A DNA stretch of 64,000 bases from Asaia lannensis NBRC 102526 (GCF_024054035.1 NZ_JAMXQU010000011.1:53574-117573), one strand, 5' to 3'. Positions 8,830-17,942 are shown, counted from the first letter of the stretch. Notes: generated from the sequence alone by a model not told the origin. Made by a program: numbers and translations.

Positions 8830-10344
8830 ATGACGAAACTGAACCGTTCTCATGGGAGTAGCGGTGGGGGGGCAGCCACCGACCGGTCCGGAATCGACGC
8901 GATCGTGGCAGAAACCTCACCGGGTCGTTCAGCCTGGCTCATTCTGGCTGTCGCATCCTTTGCTGCGGCAGTCTGCGGCGGTCTTTACGGCTACGATACA
9001 GGTGTGATTTCCGGGGCGCTTTTGCTCATGACGCGGGAATTCGGTCTGTCTCACACGCAGCAGGAAATCGTTACGGCTTCCATACTGGCGGGCGCTGTCA
9101 TGGGCGCATTGGTGACGAGCTGGTCGTCGGAATATCTGGGGCGCAAGAAAACCGTGCTGGTCGTGCTGTTCCTGTTCGCGCTCGGGGCGATATTATGTTC
9201 GCTGGCACCCAGTATAGGCGCTCTGATTGCTGCACGTTTCCTGCTTGGCATTGCGGTAGGCGGTTCGACCCAGGTGGTGCCCATGTATATTTCCGAACTC
9301 TCGCCCAGTCGGTATCGTGGCACGTTGGTGACGACCTTCAATGTTGCGATCGGGGTGGGGATCGTTCTGGCCAATATCGTCGGGTATTATTATCACGATG
9401 TCTGGTCATGGCGCCGCATGGTGTCGGTCGCCTCCATTCCTGCCGGTCTGGTTTTTGTGGTGATGCTGTTTATGCCGGCAAGTCCGCGCTGGATTGCCGA
9501 AAAACGGGGGCTGCTGGCGGCGGCGCGCATTCTTGAGCGTGTGCGTCATACAAAGCCCGATATTCATCAGGAACTGACTCAGATCGAGCGTATCCGTCAG
9601 TCGATCAACCCCGAGAATTCCGGCTGGGCCGGTCTGGCCCAGCCTTGGGCGCGACCTGCTCTTGTGGCAGCTCTGGGTGTCGCCTTTTTCACGCAATGCG
9701 GCGGGTTGGAGATGATGATCTATTATTCTCCGACATTTCTTTCCGATGCCGGGTTTGGCAAGAATGCTGCCCTGCTGGCCAGTGTTGGCGTGGCGCTGGT
9801 CTACGCTGTCGTGACGCTGGTGGGGTGTTTTCTGGTCGACCGTGTCGGGCGTCGTCGTCTGATGCTGATCATGATTCCTGGCTCGGTAGTGAGTCTGATC
9901 GGGCTCGGTCTGTCCTTCATGTCCGGTAGTCATCAGGGTATCGGTGCGCTGGCGACGGTCGCCTTTCTGCTTTTGTTCATGATGTTCAATTCCGGCGGTA
10001 TTCAGATCTGCGGCTGGCTGCTGGGGGCAGAGCTTTTTCCGCTCGGTATGCGCGGCCCTGCAACGGCGCTTCATGCGGCGATGCTATGGGGCAGTAACTT
10101 GCTGGTTACGGGAACAGCCCTGACGCTGGTGCAGGCTGTCGGTATCGGCGCGACCATGTGGATTTATGCGGGGATCAATTTCCTGTCGTTTGTTTTCGTC
10201 TGGCGGTTCGTGCCGGAGACTGCGGGTCTGTCTCTTGAGGATATCGAGGGCAATCTGCGCGCCGGGAGCTTCAGTCCGCGCCGGATACGCAAGCTCGATG
10301 CGTCACATGAGGCAGCTCATGGGGTTGCGACGATGAGACTGTAA
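8830..10344 (+). CDS. MFS sugar:proton symporter
   Basis: 504 residues, 12 predicted membrane helices. Sugar-porter signatures are present: GYDTGVISGALLLM after TM1, the LGRKKTVL loop between TM2 and TM3, PASPRWIAEK before the central loop, DRVGRRRLM in the second half and PETAGLSLEDIE after TM12. The start is ATG at 8830, with GAAGGGG 6 bases upstream. It imports a sugar or polyol with protons across the inner membrane and, as last gene of the cluster, is the likely uptake system for the polyol the preceding enzymes use. Substrate is inferred from context only. Confidence 0.9.
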   Translation: MTKLNRSHGSSGGGAATDRSGIDAIVAETSPGRSAWLILAVASFAAAVCGGLYGYDTGVISGALLLMTREFGLSHTQQEIVTASILAGAVMGALVTSWSSEYLGRKKTVLVVLFLFALGAILCSLAPSIGALIAARFLLGIAVGGSTQVVPMYISELSPSRYRGTLVTTFNVAIGVGIVLANIVGYYYHDVWSWRRMVSVASIPAGLVFVVMLFMPASPRWIAEKRGLLAAARILERVRHTKPDIHQELTQIERIRQSINPENSGWAGLAQPWARPALVAALGVAFFTQCGGLEMMIYYSPTFLSDAGFGKNAALLASVGVALVYAVVTLVGCFLVDRVGRRRLMLIMIPGSVVSLIGLGLSFMSGSHQGIGALATVAFLLLFMMFNSGGIQICGWLLGAELFPLGMRGPATALHAAMLWGSNLLVTGTALTLVQAVGIGATMWIYAGINFLSFVFVWRFVPETAGLSLEDIEGNLRAGSFSPRRIRKLDASHEAAHGVATMRL

Positions 10345-10357
10345 CGATGGGACTGTG
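10330..10357 (+). repeat. 14-base tandem duplication across the transporter stop codon
   Basis: ACGATGAGACTGTA (10330-10343) is followed at once by ACGATGGGACTGTG (10344-10357), with 12 of 14 bases identical. The TAA stop of the transporter is at 10342-10344, spanning the junction. Confidence 0.5.
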
Positions 10358-10479
10358 GTGATGGGGGCCGCATTGCGCCTGAAAAGAAGGTGAGGTGAGG
10401 ATTGGGTTTCCCACCAGTCCGGTTTGTCTGTAACCCTGTCTATTGCGGTCGCATGAGATCGATCAGAAGGGGTGCGGGT

Positions 10480-11280
10480 ATGAACCGGGCAAGCAGACTG
10501 GGAAGCATAATCGGGCTTTGCGTGGCGACCGTCCTGCCTTGCGCGGCTCAGGCGGCCGATACGGTGTTTTCTCCATCCGATCAGGCAAGATTGCACCAGA
10601 TCGAAACCCTCACCGCCCGGATATCCGGTTTTTCACAGCGTGTATCGGCAATTTCAGCGGCATTTCTGGGTACGCCTTATATCGCCAATACCCTGATCGG
10701 CGGACCAGAAATTCCTGAGGAACTGGTCATCCGGTTTGATGGGGTCGATTGCTATACCTTTATCGATCTCGTGCGCGCCCTGACGCTCTCGCGTGACAAG
10801 GGCGGCTTTATCGACGTCCTCGAAAAGACACGCTACCGGAACGGTCGGATTACCTATCTGAACAGACGCCACTTTCTGACGGACTGGGTAGCTCTGTCGC
10901 CGCAGAATGCACGCGATATTACGCGCGAGATTTCATCTCAGGTCAGGGTAACGCACAAGAACCTCAACCAGCGCAGTCATGGTGGGGTCTATATCCAGGG
11001 GCTGGATATTCATCCGCGCGATATTGCCTGGCTGCCCCCCGAGGCCTTGACCCCGGAAACTGCGGCAAAAATCCATACGGGGGATGTGATCGGTATCTAT
11101 ACGGCGCTCGATGGGCTGGATGTGACCCATACCGGTCTGGCCATCTGGAAAGATGGCATTCTCCGGTTTCGTAATGCGTCATCCCTGAAAGCGAATATGA
11201 AGGTCGTCGATACGCCTCTTCAGGATTATCTCAGAAACAAGCCGGGATTTCTGGTTCTGCGTATGAACGAAGCCGAGTGA
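10480..11280 (+). CDS. Secreted DUF1460 protein (NlpC/P60-like amidase fold)
   Basis: 266 residues from ATG at 10480, with AGAAGGGG upstream. A signal peptide (residues 1-26, hydrophobic core IIGLCVATVLPCAAQA) directs it to the periplasm. The catalytic Cys lies in FDGVDCYTFIDLVRALTL (about residue 92) and the His in DVTHTGLAIWKDG (about residue 216). These fit DUF1460, whose characterised members have an NlpC/P60-like cysteine peptidase or amidase fold active on peptidoglycan fragments. The exact substrate is unknown. Confidence 0.75.
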   Translation: MNRASRLGSIIGLCVATVLPCAAQAADTVFSPSDQARLHQIETLTARISGFSQRVSAISAAFLGTPYIANTLIGGPEIPEELVIRFDGVDCYTFIDLVRALTLSRDKGGFIDVLEKTRYRNGRITYLNRRHFLTDWVALSPQNARDITREISSQVRVTHKNLNQRSHGGVYIQGLDIHPRDIAWLPPEALTPETAAKIHTGDVIGIYTALDGLDVTHTGLAIWKDGILRFRNASSLKANMKVVDTPLQDYLRNKPGFLVLRMNEAE

Positions 11281-11386
11281 CACGAGACTGAATGACATCG
11301 AGCCCCGACAATACGGGGCTGATCGACATGGGGCGGGTAAAGTCTCGGGATCGCGCCCCGTTCAGGAATATCCGGGTTCAGGAAAA

Positions 11387-12298
11387 TCAGGCGAGTTCGC
11401 AGACCCAATCCTCTCCCTGAAGCGGTACGCCGAACAGGTCGTGCGGCGCCGTGGCGACGCAGGTAAACCCGTTTCTCGCATAGAGCCGTCGTGCGGTTTC
11501 GAGCACTGTATGCGTCCAGAGAATAACGGAGCGGTAGTGTTTCTCGCGGGCGAAGGAGAGGCATTGCTGCACGAGCGCATCGCCAATTCCGCGCCTGCGC
11601 GCAAAGGGCTCGACATGCAGTAATCTCAGCCTTGCCCTGCGTTCGCCTTCATCGGTCAGGAACACGGCACCCGCCATGACGCCATCGAGATCGGCCACCC
11701 AGCAGGATTCTTTCTCGGCATTGAACTGGCGCAGGAAGCGCGATGCGGTCTCAGCAATCAGGCATTCCAGTTTATGGCCCCAGCCATGGCTTTGCGCGTA
11801 AAGGGCTGACTGGCGTGCGGCAATCAGACTGACCTCACCCGGGCCGGGTGCGCGCAGGGTCAGGGTGGTCTGGCGTTTCGGCGCAAGCAGGAGATGGGCA
11901 CGGGTAAGCGAGGCAACCAGATCCTGTTGCTCCACCGGGTCGAGTGCATCGAGATTTCTGCTTATCGCCTCCCTCAGACGCATATCGAGATCTTCGACAA
12001 GCGCCTGTCCTTTTTCCGTCAGGCGGATGGGCCGGATCCGTTTGTCGTGATCCAGCCGGTCGCGTGTGATCAGATCGCGTCTGCCAAATGTTGCGATCAT
12101 GCGGCTGAGATAGCCGCGATCGATCTGGGCCATTTCCTGCAGGCTTGCCGCAGTTACAGGCGCATGACGGGCAATTTCGATCAGCAGTCTCGCTTCGCCC
12201 ATACTCATGGCAGAGCCGAGAAACTGCGCATCGAGTGCACCGATATGCTGCACGAAAAATCGGTTGAAGCGACGTATGGCCTCGATCGTATTATCCAT
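11387..12298 (-). CDS. MarR-type HTH regulator fused to a GNAT acetyltransferase
   Basis: 303 residues. Residues 1-145 form a MarR winged HTH (AASLQEMAQIDRGYLSRMIATF recognition region, DKRIRPIRLTEKGQALVEDL wing). Residues 155-303 form a GNAT N-acetyltransferase with the acetyl-CoA loop RRGIGDAL and the ARRLYARNGF strand. The start is ATG at 12298 with GGAG 8 bases upstream; an in-frame ATG at 12334 is less likely. Fused MarR-GNAT proteins recur in bacteria, but the acetylated substrate is generally unknown. It is divergent from the iron-receptor operon. Confidence 0.88.
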   Translation of the reverse strand: MDNTIEAIRRFNRFFVQHIGALDAQFLGSAMSMGEARLLIEIARHAPVTAASLQEMAQIDRGYLSRMIATFGRRDLITRDRLDHDKRIRPIRLTEKGQALVEDLDMRLREAISRNLDALDPVEQQDLVASLTRAHLLLAPKRQTTLTLRAPGPGEVSLIAARQSALYAQSHGWGHKLECLIAETASRFLRQFNAEKESCWVADLDGVMAGAVFLTDEGERRARLRLLHVEPFARRRGIGDALVQQCLSFAREKHYRSVILWTHTVLETARRLYARNGFTCVATAPHDLFGVPLQGEDWVCELA

Positions 12299-12503
12299 AT
12301 CAAACGCTCCTTTCTGGTTTTGAAGAGTCCTCACATGCGCGAGGCATCAGGGCAAGTCGAGAAGGCGCGAGCAGCATCATTACAAACCGGAAGCGCAATA
12401 AAGGCTGAGCGTTCGCGGGCTCGTTCCGGTGGCGCATGAAGCGCGCTGTGGCTTTGTTGCTGCATAAGTGAATGAAACCTGACTCTTTCGTCACCTTTGA
12501 ATT

Positions 12504-12522
12504 GACAATGACTCGCATTTGC
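12504..12522. promoter_or_regulatory. Fur-box-like site upstream of the siderophore receptor
   Basis: GACAATGACTCGCATTTGC agrees with the 19-base Fur consensus GATAATGATAATCATTATC at 13 positions. It lies 53 bases before the receptor start, where iron repression of a TonB receptor would be expected. Confidence 0.55.
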
Positions 12523-12574
12523 AAGATGGGCATAAAAGATTTTGGCCCACTTTCATCACGATGAATTTGAAACG

Positions 12575-14827
12575 ATGCGCAGGATAACCGGTATTGTCGT
12601 TCTTGCTCTTGCAAGTGCGACCTCTCTCAGTGCCGCTCTGGCGGACGATACGCGGCCGGATTCGATCCTGCGCAAAAAACCGGTCGTGGCGCCACCGAAG
12701 AAAGCCGATGAGCTTATCATCGTTTCGGCGACCGGCCTGTCTCAGGCGGGGGCGACAACCAAAACGCGCACACCCATTATCGACTCACCGCAGACGATTT
12801 CGATCGTGACGCGTGAGGAGATCGAGCTGCGTGCGTCCCCGACGATTGCCGATGCGCTCTCTTATATGGCGGGCGTGCAGGCTGAGCCTTCGGGTGTGGA
12901 TAACCGTGTGGATGAAGTGTCGGTGCGTGGCTTCGGAGCGGGGGGCTTTTCGTCCAACAACAATTTCGTCGATGGGCTGCGCCTGCCTTCCGGCGGGCAA
13001 TGGACACGCACCTCATTCGACCCGTTCGCGCTCCAGCAGATCGAAGTGCTGAAGGGACCGTCTGGCGCGCTTTACGGTCAGACAGCGCCCGGTGGTATCG
13101 TCAATCTGACCACAAAGCGTCCGACCGAGAAATCGCATGGCGAATTTTTTCTCCAGACCATCGGTTATACCAGGCTTGGCAACTGGCAGGGTCAGGCCTC
13201 GGGTGACGTCTCTGGAAAACTCAATAAATCCGGCACCGTGAGGGGGCGTATCGTTGCTGTAGCCCGCTATGGCGGTACGCAGGTCAACGATGTGGATAGC
13301 GGGCGGTATTATGTCTCGCCCAGCCTGACATGGGCCTATGCGCCAGGATCGAGCTGGACGCTGCTGGCGCAGTATCAGCGTGACACCGGTGGCTCGACCT
13401 TCCAGTTTCTCCCCATGACCGGCACGCTTGTGCCCTCGAAAGGACGATATATTGCCAATGACGAAAATATCGGCGAGCCGAACTGGAATACTTTCGATCG
13501 CACGCAGGTGCTGACGGGGTCATTCCTCGAGCACCGGTTCAACAACATCGTCACGCTGCGCAACAACACGCGCTACACGTATCTGGATAACCTTTACCGC
13601 TCGACCGTGTTATCGGGCGATACGCTCACGAAATGCACCGCCAGCATCAAGGGATGCGTGCCCTATCAGACGGTCAATCGCCGTGCTGTCGAAGGACGTG
13701 GGCGCTCTCAGGGCGTGGCAACGGATACTCAGCTGGAGGTGAGGGCCAGAACGGGTGTCGTGCGCCATACGCTGCTGTTCGGCACGGATTATTTCTATAC
13801 CAACTGGGAAAGCTCACGCGATCTGGTCAATTCGGCGCTTGTGCTGCCTCTGCTCAATATTTTCGACCCCGTAGCGCGTGGCACGACCGGTTATTCGGCC
13901 GGTCTGGCGCCGCAGGTTTATGGCGCAACGGAATCGCAGCAGAACGGTCTGTATTTCCAGGACCAGATGAAGATCGAAAATCTCTACATCACGGTCGGCG
14001 GTCGTCAGGACTGGGCGCGTGACAATACCCTCAATATCCTGACCAAAAAGCGCTATCTGAACGATAATGACCGCTTCACCTGGCGTGCTGGCGCGGTCTA
14101 TCGCACCAAAATCGGTCTGGCACCCTATTTCAGCTATGCCACGTCCTTCCAGCCGCAGGTGTCCGACCCCTCCACCGCACTCGACAACAAGCCTTTCAAG
14201 CCAACGACAGGCGACCAGTATGAGGCCGGGCTGCGTTACCAGTACGGAAAGAGCATTTACGTTACTTTCGGCGGGTATCAGATCACGCAGCAGAATGTGA
14301 CAACGCCTGCGCCGAACGGTCAGCTTTGCGGCACGGCGACATGCCTTGTGCAGACAGGTGAGATGCGTGTGCGTGGTCTTGAACTTGAAGGCCGTGCGAC
14401 CCTGCCCTGGGATATGGCGGTGATTTTTACGGGCACGCGCAGTGCTGCCAGAATTACGGAATCGAACACCGCCTCGCAGATTGGCAACACCATGCCTCAG
14501 GCCCCGAAATGGATGGCCTCGCTGTTTGTCGATCAGCGCCTGCTGCATGGGCCGATGCGCGGTGCCGGTTTCGGCGGTGGCGTGCGCTATACGGGTCATT
14601 CCTACGGCGATACGGCCAACACGCTCTCCATCCCCGGCTACACGCTGTATGATATGTTTCTGCGCTACGATTTTGGCGTGGCGCGGCCGCGCTATAACGG
14701 CCTCTCTTTCTCGCTCAACATGCGCAATATCGCCAATAAGCGCTTTGTGGCGACCTGTACGGCGGTTTCAGCCTGTTATTACGGTCAGGGCAGAAGCCTG
14801 ACCATGCGGCTGGAGTATCGCTGGTGA
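12575..14827 (+). CDS. TonB-dependent siderophore receptor
   Basis: 750 residues; ATG at 12575, after which a signal peptide ends near SAALAD. The plug domain is clear: SPQTISIVTREEIELR, GVQAEPSGVDNRVDEVSVRG and IEVLKGPSGALYGQTAPGGIVNL. The beta-barrel ends in the typical outer-membrane C-terminus LTMRLEYRW. Full-length family size. The plug sequence belongs to the ferrichrome/ferrioxamine/pyoverdine (FhuA/FpvA-like) branch, so it imports a ferric siderophore with TonB energy. It starts a four-gene operon with 4-base overlaps and has a Fur box upstream. Confidence 0.92.
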   Translation: MRRITGIVVLALASATSLSAALADDTRPDSILRKKPVVAPPKKADELIIVSATGLSQAGATTKTRTPIIDSPQTISIVTREEIELRASPTIADALSYMAGVQAEPSGVDNRVDEVSVRGFGAGGFSSNNNFVDGLRLPSGGQWTRTSFDPFALQQIEVLKGPSGALYGQTAPGGIVNLTTKRPTEKSHGEFFLQTIGYTRLGNWQGQASGDVSGKLNKSGTVRGRIVAVARYGGTQVNDVDSGRYYVSPSLTWAYAPGSSWTLLAQYQRDTGGSTFQFLPMTGTLVPSKGRYIANDENIGEPNWNTFDRTQVLTGSFLEHRFNNIVTLRNNTRYTYLDNLYRSTVLSGDTLTKCTASIKGCVPYQTVNRRAVEGRGRSQGVATDTQLEVRARTGVVRHTLLFGTDYFYTNWESSRDLVNSALVLPLLNIFDPVARGTTGYSAGLAPQVYGATESQQNGLYFQDQMKIENLYITVGGRQDWARDNTLNILTKKRYLNDNDRFTWRAGAVYRTKIGLAPYFSYATSFQPQVSDPSTALDNKPFKPTTGDQYEAGLRYQYGKSIYVTFGGYQITQQNVTTPAPNGQLCGTATCLVQTGEMRVRGLELEGRATLPWDMAVIFTGTRSAARITESNTASQIGNTMPQAPKWMASLFVDQRLLHGPMRGAGFGGGVRYTGHSYGDTANTLSIPGYTLYDMFLRYDFGVARPRYNGLSFSLNMRNIANKRFVATCTAVSACYYGQGRSLTMRLEYRW

Positions 14828-15108
14828 GTGGGACGGGTCTGTCTGGCGTTGCGGGTTTTTGCCTGGCTCTGGCTGCTGGAGCCGCTTTTTATCTTGCCAG
14901 CAAACAGCAGCAATTGCTTCGGGTACGCCCACCGTTTCGCGTCTGCATGATGGTGGGTGGTCTGTTTGCGCTGCTCTCGCTGATCGGGTTCGTGACCGCG
15001 ACAGATCGGCTTGTCGGTGTCTTCATGACGGTAGCGATGCTGATGCTCGTGCTCAGCCTTCTCCCTCTGGGTGTGGCGCTTCACGCAAAAAAAGGTGAAC
15101 GGTCATGA
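14824..15108 (+). CDS. Small membrane protein of iron-uptake operon (DUF3325-like)
   Basis: 94 residues, three hydrophobic helices (about 5-25, 36-57 and 64-86). It overlaps the receptor stop by 4 bases and the next gene by 4 bases. Its layout (short first helix, a YLASKQQQLLRVRP loop, then two helices) resembles the DUF3325 family that accompanies TonB receptor and PepSY genes. Role unknown; probably an inner-membrane partner in iron release or reduction. The DUF assignment is by pattern and context. Confidence 0.6.
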   Translation: MSGTGLSGVAGFCLALAAGAAFYLASKQQQLLRVRPPFRVCMMVGGLFALLSLIGFVTATDRLVGVFMTVAMLMLVLSLLPLGVALHAKKGERS

Positions 15109-15413
15109 AGGTGGCGAAACTGGATAATCGCCAATGGTTCGCCAAAACGCTCGCGGGACTGGTTGCGGGTGCGGTGCTGGCTCTGGGCGCGATGGTTCTG
15201 GCGGGACATCTTTGTGGCGCGACAGGCAATCCGATGATGCTGTCCTCGCAGTTTCTCATGTGGGGGGCTGCGCTGATCTGGGTGATCTGTCTTAGCCTGT
15301 GTTTCCTGTTTCACTCCGGGCTCGGGGCATGGTTCGGTCTTGGCTGGATTGCCTGCCTGGTATGGCTGGCCAACACGCTGCTCGCCGGGTTTTTTGGGAG
15401 TGAGCAGCCATGA
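15105..15413 (+). CDS. Small membrane protein of iron-uptake operon (DUF3649-like)
   Basis: 102 residues with three or four hydrophobic helices. The segment FLMWGAALIWVICLSLCFLFHS followed by GAWFGLGWIACLVWL resembles the DUF3649 family, again typical of TonB receptor-PepSY operons. It is coupled by 4-base overlaps on both sides, so the four proteins are probably made together. No biochemical function is known. Confidence 0.6.
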   Translation: MKVAKLDNRQWFAKTLAGLVAGAVLALGAMVLAGHLCGATGNPMMLSSQFLMWGAALIWVICLSLCFLFHSGLGAWFGLGWIACLVWLANTLLAGFFGSEQP

Positions 15414-17008
15414 AACTGCGTGCCGATATCATTGCGGTCTATCGTGAGGTTCATAGCTGGGTCGGTGTGGTGGCGGGATTGTTCCTTTTCATCGCGTTCT
15501 ATGCCGGGGCGATCAGCATGTTCGAGCCGACGCTGGAGGCCTGGCTGACACCGCCACCAGTGCTTCCGGCAGCGGTATCGCTGGAGCAGACACCTGAGCT
15601 GCTCAACAAGGCTTTTGCTGTCTATCCCGAGGCACGTCGTCAATACAGCGTCGTTATCAGCCCCGATGCAGACCATCCCGCACGGCTGCAGTGGCCTCTG
15701 GGGGAAGGACGTCACGGTCACGGGTCATCGGCCATGATGATGGCTGCGCTCGATACTCAGGGCGGCCTCGTGACCGCTACGCATAAACCATCGCCTGTCG
15801 CCCGGCTGATCGATACGGTGCATCAGCGCATGGGGCTGCCCTTGCCGCATGAACCCGCCATGATCGTGATGGGGTTTATTGCGCTGGGTTATGCGCTGGC
15901 TCTGGTGTCGGGCACCATAATTTTCATACCGGCCATGGCGCGTGCGCTGTTCGCAGTGCGACTGGTGGGAAGCGTCAGGCGCAAATGGCTCGATCTGCAC
16001 AATCTGCTCGGGTTCTGCTCCTTGCCCTTTCACATCGTCATGGCGCTGACTTCGGTCATTTTCGCCTTTCACGAGGTGATTTTTGCGGTGCAGGGCGAGT
16101 TTCTTTCCCACGCCGGTAATTCGGGCGAGCATGAACGTCATGGCGGGGGAAAAGGCAGGGGGCATGGCCCGGCCATGGGCGGCATTCCTGCAGAGGCCCG
16201 CCCAGCGCAGGGCGCAGCATTGCTGGCTCCGGCGGAAGTTCTGGCGCGTCTGGCGCAGGTCGCGCCGGGCTTTGTGCCAGATACCCTCGACTATTCCATG
16301 CGTCCCAACGCATCACGCGGTGCATCGCCCGGTTCTGGCCCGGTTCTGCGTGTTTCCGGGCACGACCCTGCCCATGTCATGCGTGGCCCCACGAGTGGAT
16401 TTGCAACGCTCGATCCTTATACCGGCCGGATTTTGTGGAGCGATTATCTGCCGGGCCATCAATCGGCAGGTTTTGCTGCGCTGACCAGTTTTTTCGCGTT
16501 GCATTTCGGTAGCTATGGCGGAGTGCCGATACGCTGGATCTATCTCGCTCTCGGCTTTGCAGGGGCTTTTCTGTTCTATACCGGTAACAAGCTCTGGATT
16601 GCCGTGCGCCGCCGCAAGGAAAAGGCGACGGGCTGCCTGACGGACACGCGCAGTACGTGTTTTCTCTCACGCCTGACGACGGGCTGCTGTACCGGCTGCA
16701 TGACAGCTATTGCCATTCTGCTTTGTGTTGCGCTGCAGTTTCCCGGCTTACTGAGTGAGGCCTGGGCTTTCCGGATTTATCACGGTGTGTTCTGGCTGAT
16801 GCTGCTGGGCGCGCTTCCCTTTGCTGCGGGTGAAGCCCTGATGCTCTGGCTGGCGGCTTTTGCTCACGCCACACTTGCGGTCCTTGTCCTGCTCCGGGGA
16901 GGGCAGACATATGCAGCGAACTGGAGCGTTGCTCTGCTGGCGCTCGGTCTGACTTTTCTGCTGTTGCGTCTGGCCCGCCAGCAGGGGGGTGTGGTGCGCC
17001 CTGCCTGA
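15410..17008 (+). CDS. PepSY-domain membrane protein (PiuB-like)
   Basis: 532 residues. The N-terminal REVHSWVGVVAGLFLFIAFYAG helix is the PepSY-associated TM signature, with further helices near 150-175 and 200-222 (LHNLLGFCSLPFHIVMALTS, with potential haem-ligand histidines), about 360-380 and several at the C-terminus. A PepSY periplasmic domain occupies roughly residues 265-345, preceded by a His/Gly-rich linker (about 238-255). Members act as inner-membrane ferrisiderophore reductases or accessory proteins. It is the last gene of the Fur-controlled operon. Confidence 0.82.
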   Translation: MKLRADIIAVYREVHSWVGVVAGLFLFIAFYAGAISMFEPTLEAWLTPPPVLPAAVSLEQTPELLNKAFAVYPEARRQYSVVISPDADHPARLQWPLGEGRHGHGSSAMMMAALDTQGGLVTATHKPSPVARLIDTVHQRMGLPLPHEPAMIVMGFIALGYALALVSGTIIFIPAMARALFAVRLVGSVRRKWLDLHNLLGFCSLPFHIVMALTSVIFAFHEVIFAVQGEFLSHAGNSGEHERHGGGKGRGHGPAMGGIPAEARPAQGAALLAPAEVLARLAQVAPGFVPDTLDYSMRPNASRGASPGSGPVLRVSGHDPAHVMRGPTSGFATLDPYTGRILWSDYLPGHQSAGFAALTSFFALHFGSYGGVPIRWIYLALGFAGAFLFYTGNKLWIAVRRRKEKATGCLTDTRSTCFLSRLTTGCCTGCMTAIAILLCVALQFPGLLSEAWAFRIYHGVFWLMLLGALPFAAGEALMLWLAAFAHATLAVLVLLRGGQTYAANWSVALLALGLTFLLLRLARQQGGVVRPA

Positions 17009-17044
17009 CAGGCTTGCTCTCTTGGGGGCGAACAAGACGCCGCT

Positions 17045-17368
17045 TTATTTGTCGAGTGACTCGATCTTGCGTTCGACCCAGTCGCGTGCAGGATCGCCAC
17101 CCCAGAGGAGCCAGGCAATGTAGCCGGCTGAGGGGTCGCTGTCCGATCCCCATTCATGGGTTTTCGTGTTCTGATCCGATTTGTGACGGGCAAAGAAACT
17201 GTGCATGGATTTGAGATCGCTTTCATCCAGATCTTTCTGTTCAGCCAGCTGCTCTGCGCGTTTGACACCGGCTTCTGTGCCACCGCGATTGAATTTTTCA
17301 CGCAATCGAAGACCGTGGCGTGCCGCCGAGGCCATTTCCTTGGTTGGGTGGAAGCTTTTTTCAGACAT
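17045..17368 (-). CDS. Small conserved protein with a phage-associated motif
   Basis: 107 residues. The arrangement ARHGLRLREKFNRGGTEAGVKRA, then LKSMHSFFARH, then SAGYIAWLLWGGDPARDWVERK, matches a short domain often seen in or beside phage head-maturation proteins. Here it stands alone. No other phage gene is nearby. The function is unknown. The start at 17368 has only a weak ribosome-binding site. Together with the HTH remnant just to its right it may be a relic of mobile DNA. Confidence 0.6.
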   Translation of the reverse strand: MSEKSFHPTKEMASAARHGLRLREKFNRGGTEAGVKRAEQLAEQKDLDESDLKSMHSFFARHKSDQNTKTHEWGSDSDPSAGYIAWLLWGGDPARDWVERKIESLDK

Positions 17369-17461
17369 GAACCATCTCGCAGTCGGATAGACTGGTTGAA
17401 CTCGCTGGAGACGCTATGGTTGCGCAGCGCTCAAGTGACGGGAGCGGCTCGATATGGCGCT

Positions 17462-17638
17462 TCAGACGATATGATGCTGCTTGTGTCGAATACCTTCGAC
17501 TGTTCCGCTTGCGATACGGGAGATCGTTCCCAGTGAAACGTTATAGTCGGAAGCGATGGATTTCAGGGATCCCCCGGCGCGGCATCTTTTCCTGATATCC
17601 AGTTTCTGGTCGGGCGTGATACGGGCGGGATCTTGATT
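17462..17638 (-). pseudogene. Remnant of a helix-turn-helix protein
   Basis: Translating the minus strand between stops at 17639-17641 and 17462-17464 gives 58 residues containing ARITPDQKLDIRKR, then GGSLKSIASDYNVSLGTISR. This is a clear HTH with the SLKSIASDYNVSLGTIS turn seen in resolvase C-termini and phage or HNH-associated proteins. There is no start codon and a stop lies immediately upstream, so only the DNA-binding end survives. Confidence 0.5.
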
Positions 17639-17912
17639 TCAGACTTCTAGAGATCTGATTGACGATTTTTGGGGTGGCGTTCGCTGGATTGCTACGCGCC
17701 CGCGTTGATCCGCTTCAGTCAGAGTCACAGGCAGCTGTCATACCATCTGGAAGAAGATGGCCTTGCCGGCTGGGCGCTACGTGAAGTGGCGCATTGCCGC
17801 TGGACCCAGGGCAGGGGCCTTTTGCGTCTGCCCGAGACACGTGTCGATTTCTTGTTACGATCGACGTTCTTTCGCTGGCTCCCGATTTCGAGCCGCGAGA
17901 AGAAGCGCCGAT
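17639..17912. other. No recognisable gene
   Basis: About 270 bases with open frames on both strands, none with a recognisable protein. It lies between the HTH remnant and the htpG terminator and is probably decayed sequence. Confidence 0.4.
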
Positions 17913-17938
17913 GGCAGAGGCTGTCTAGAGCCTCTGCC
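17913..17938. repeat. Perfect 10-bp inverted repeat downstream of htpG
   Basis: GGCAGAGGCT (17913-17922) and AGCCTCTGCC (17929-17938) form a perfect stem with a 6-base loop. It follows the htpG terminator and could be a second terminator or the end of a decayed element. Confidence 0.5.
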
Positions 17939-17942
17939 CGGC

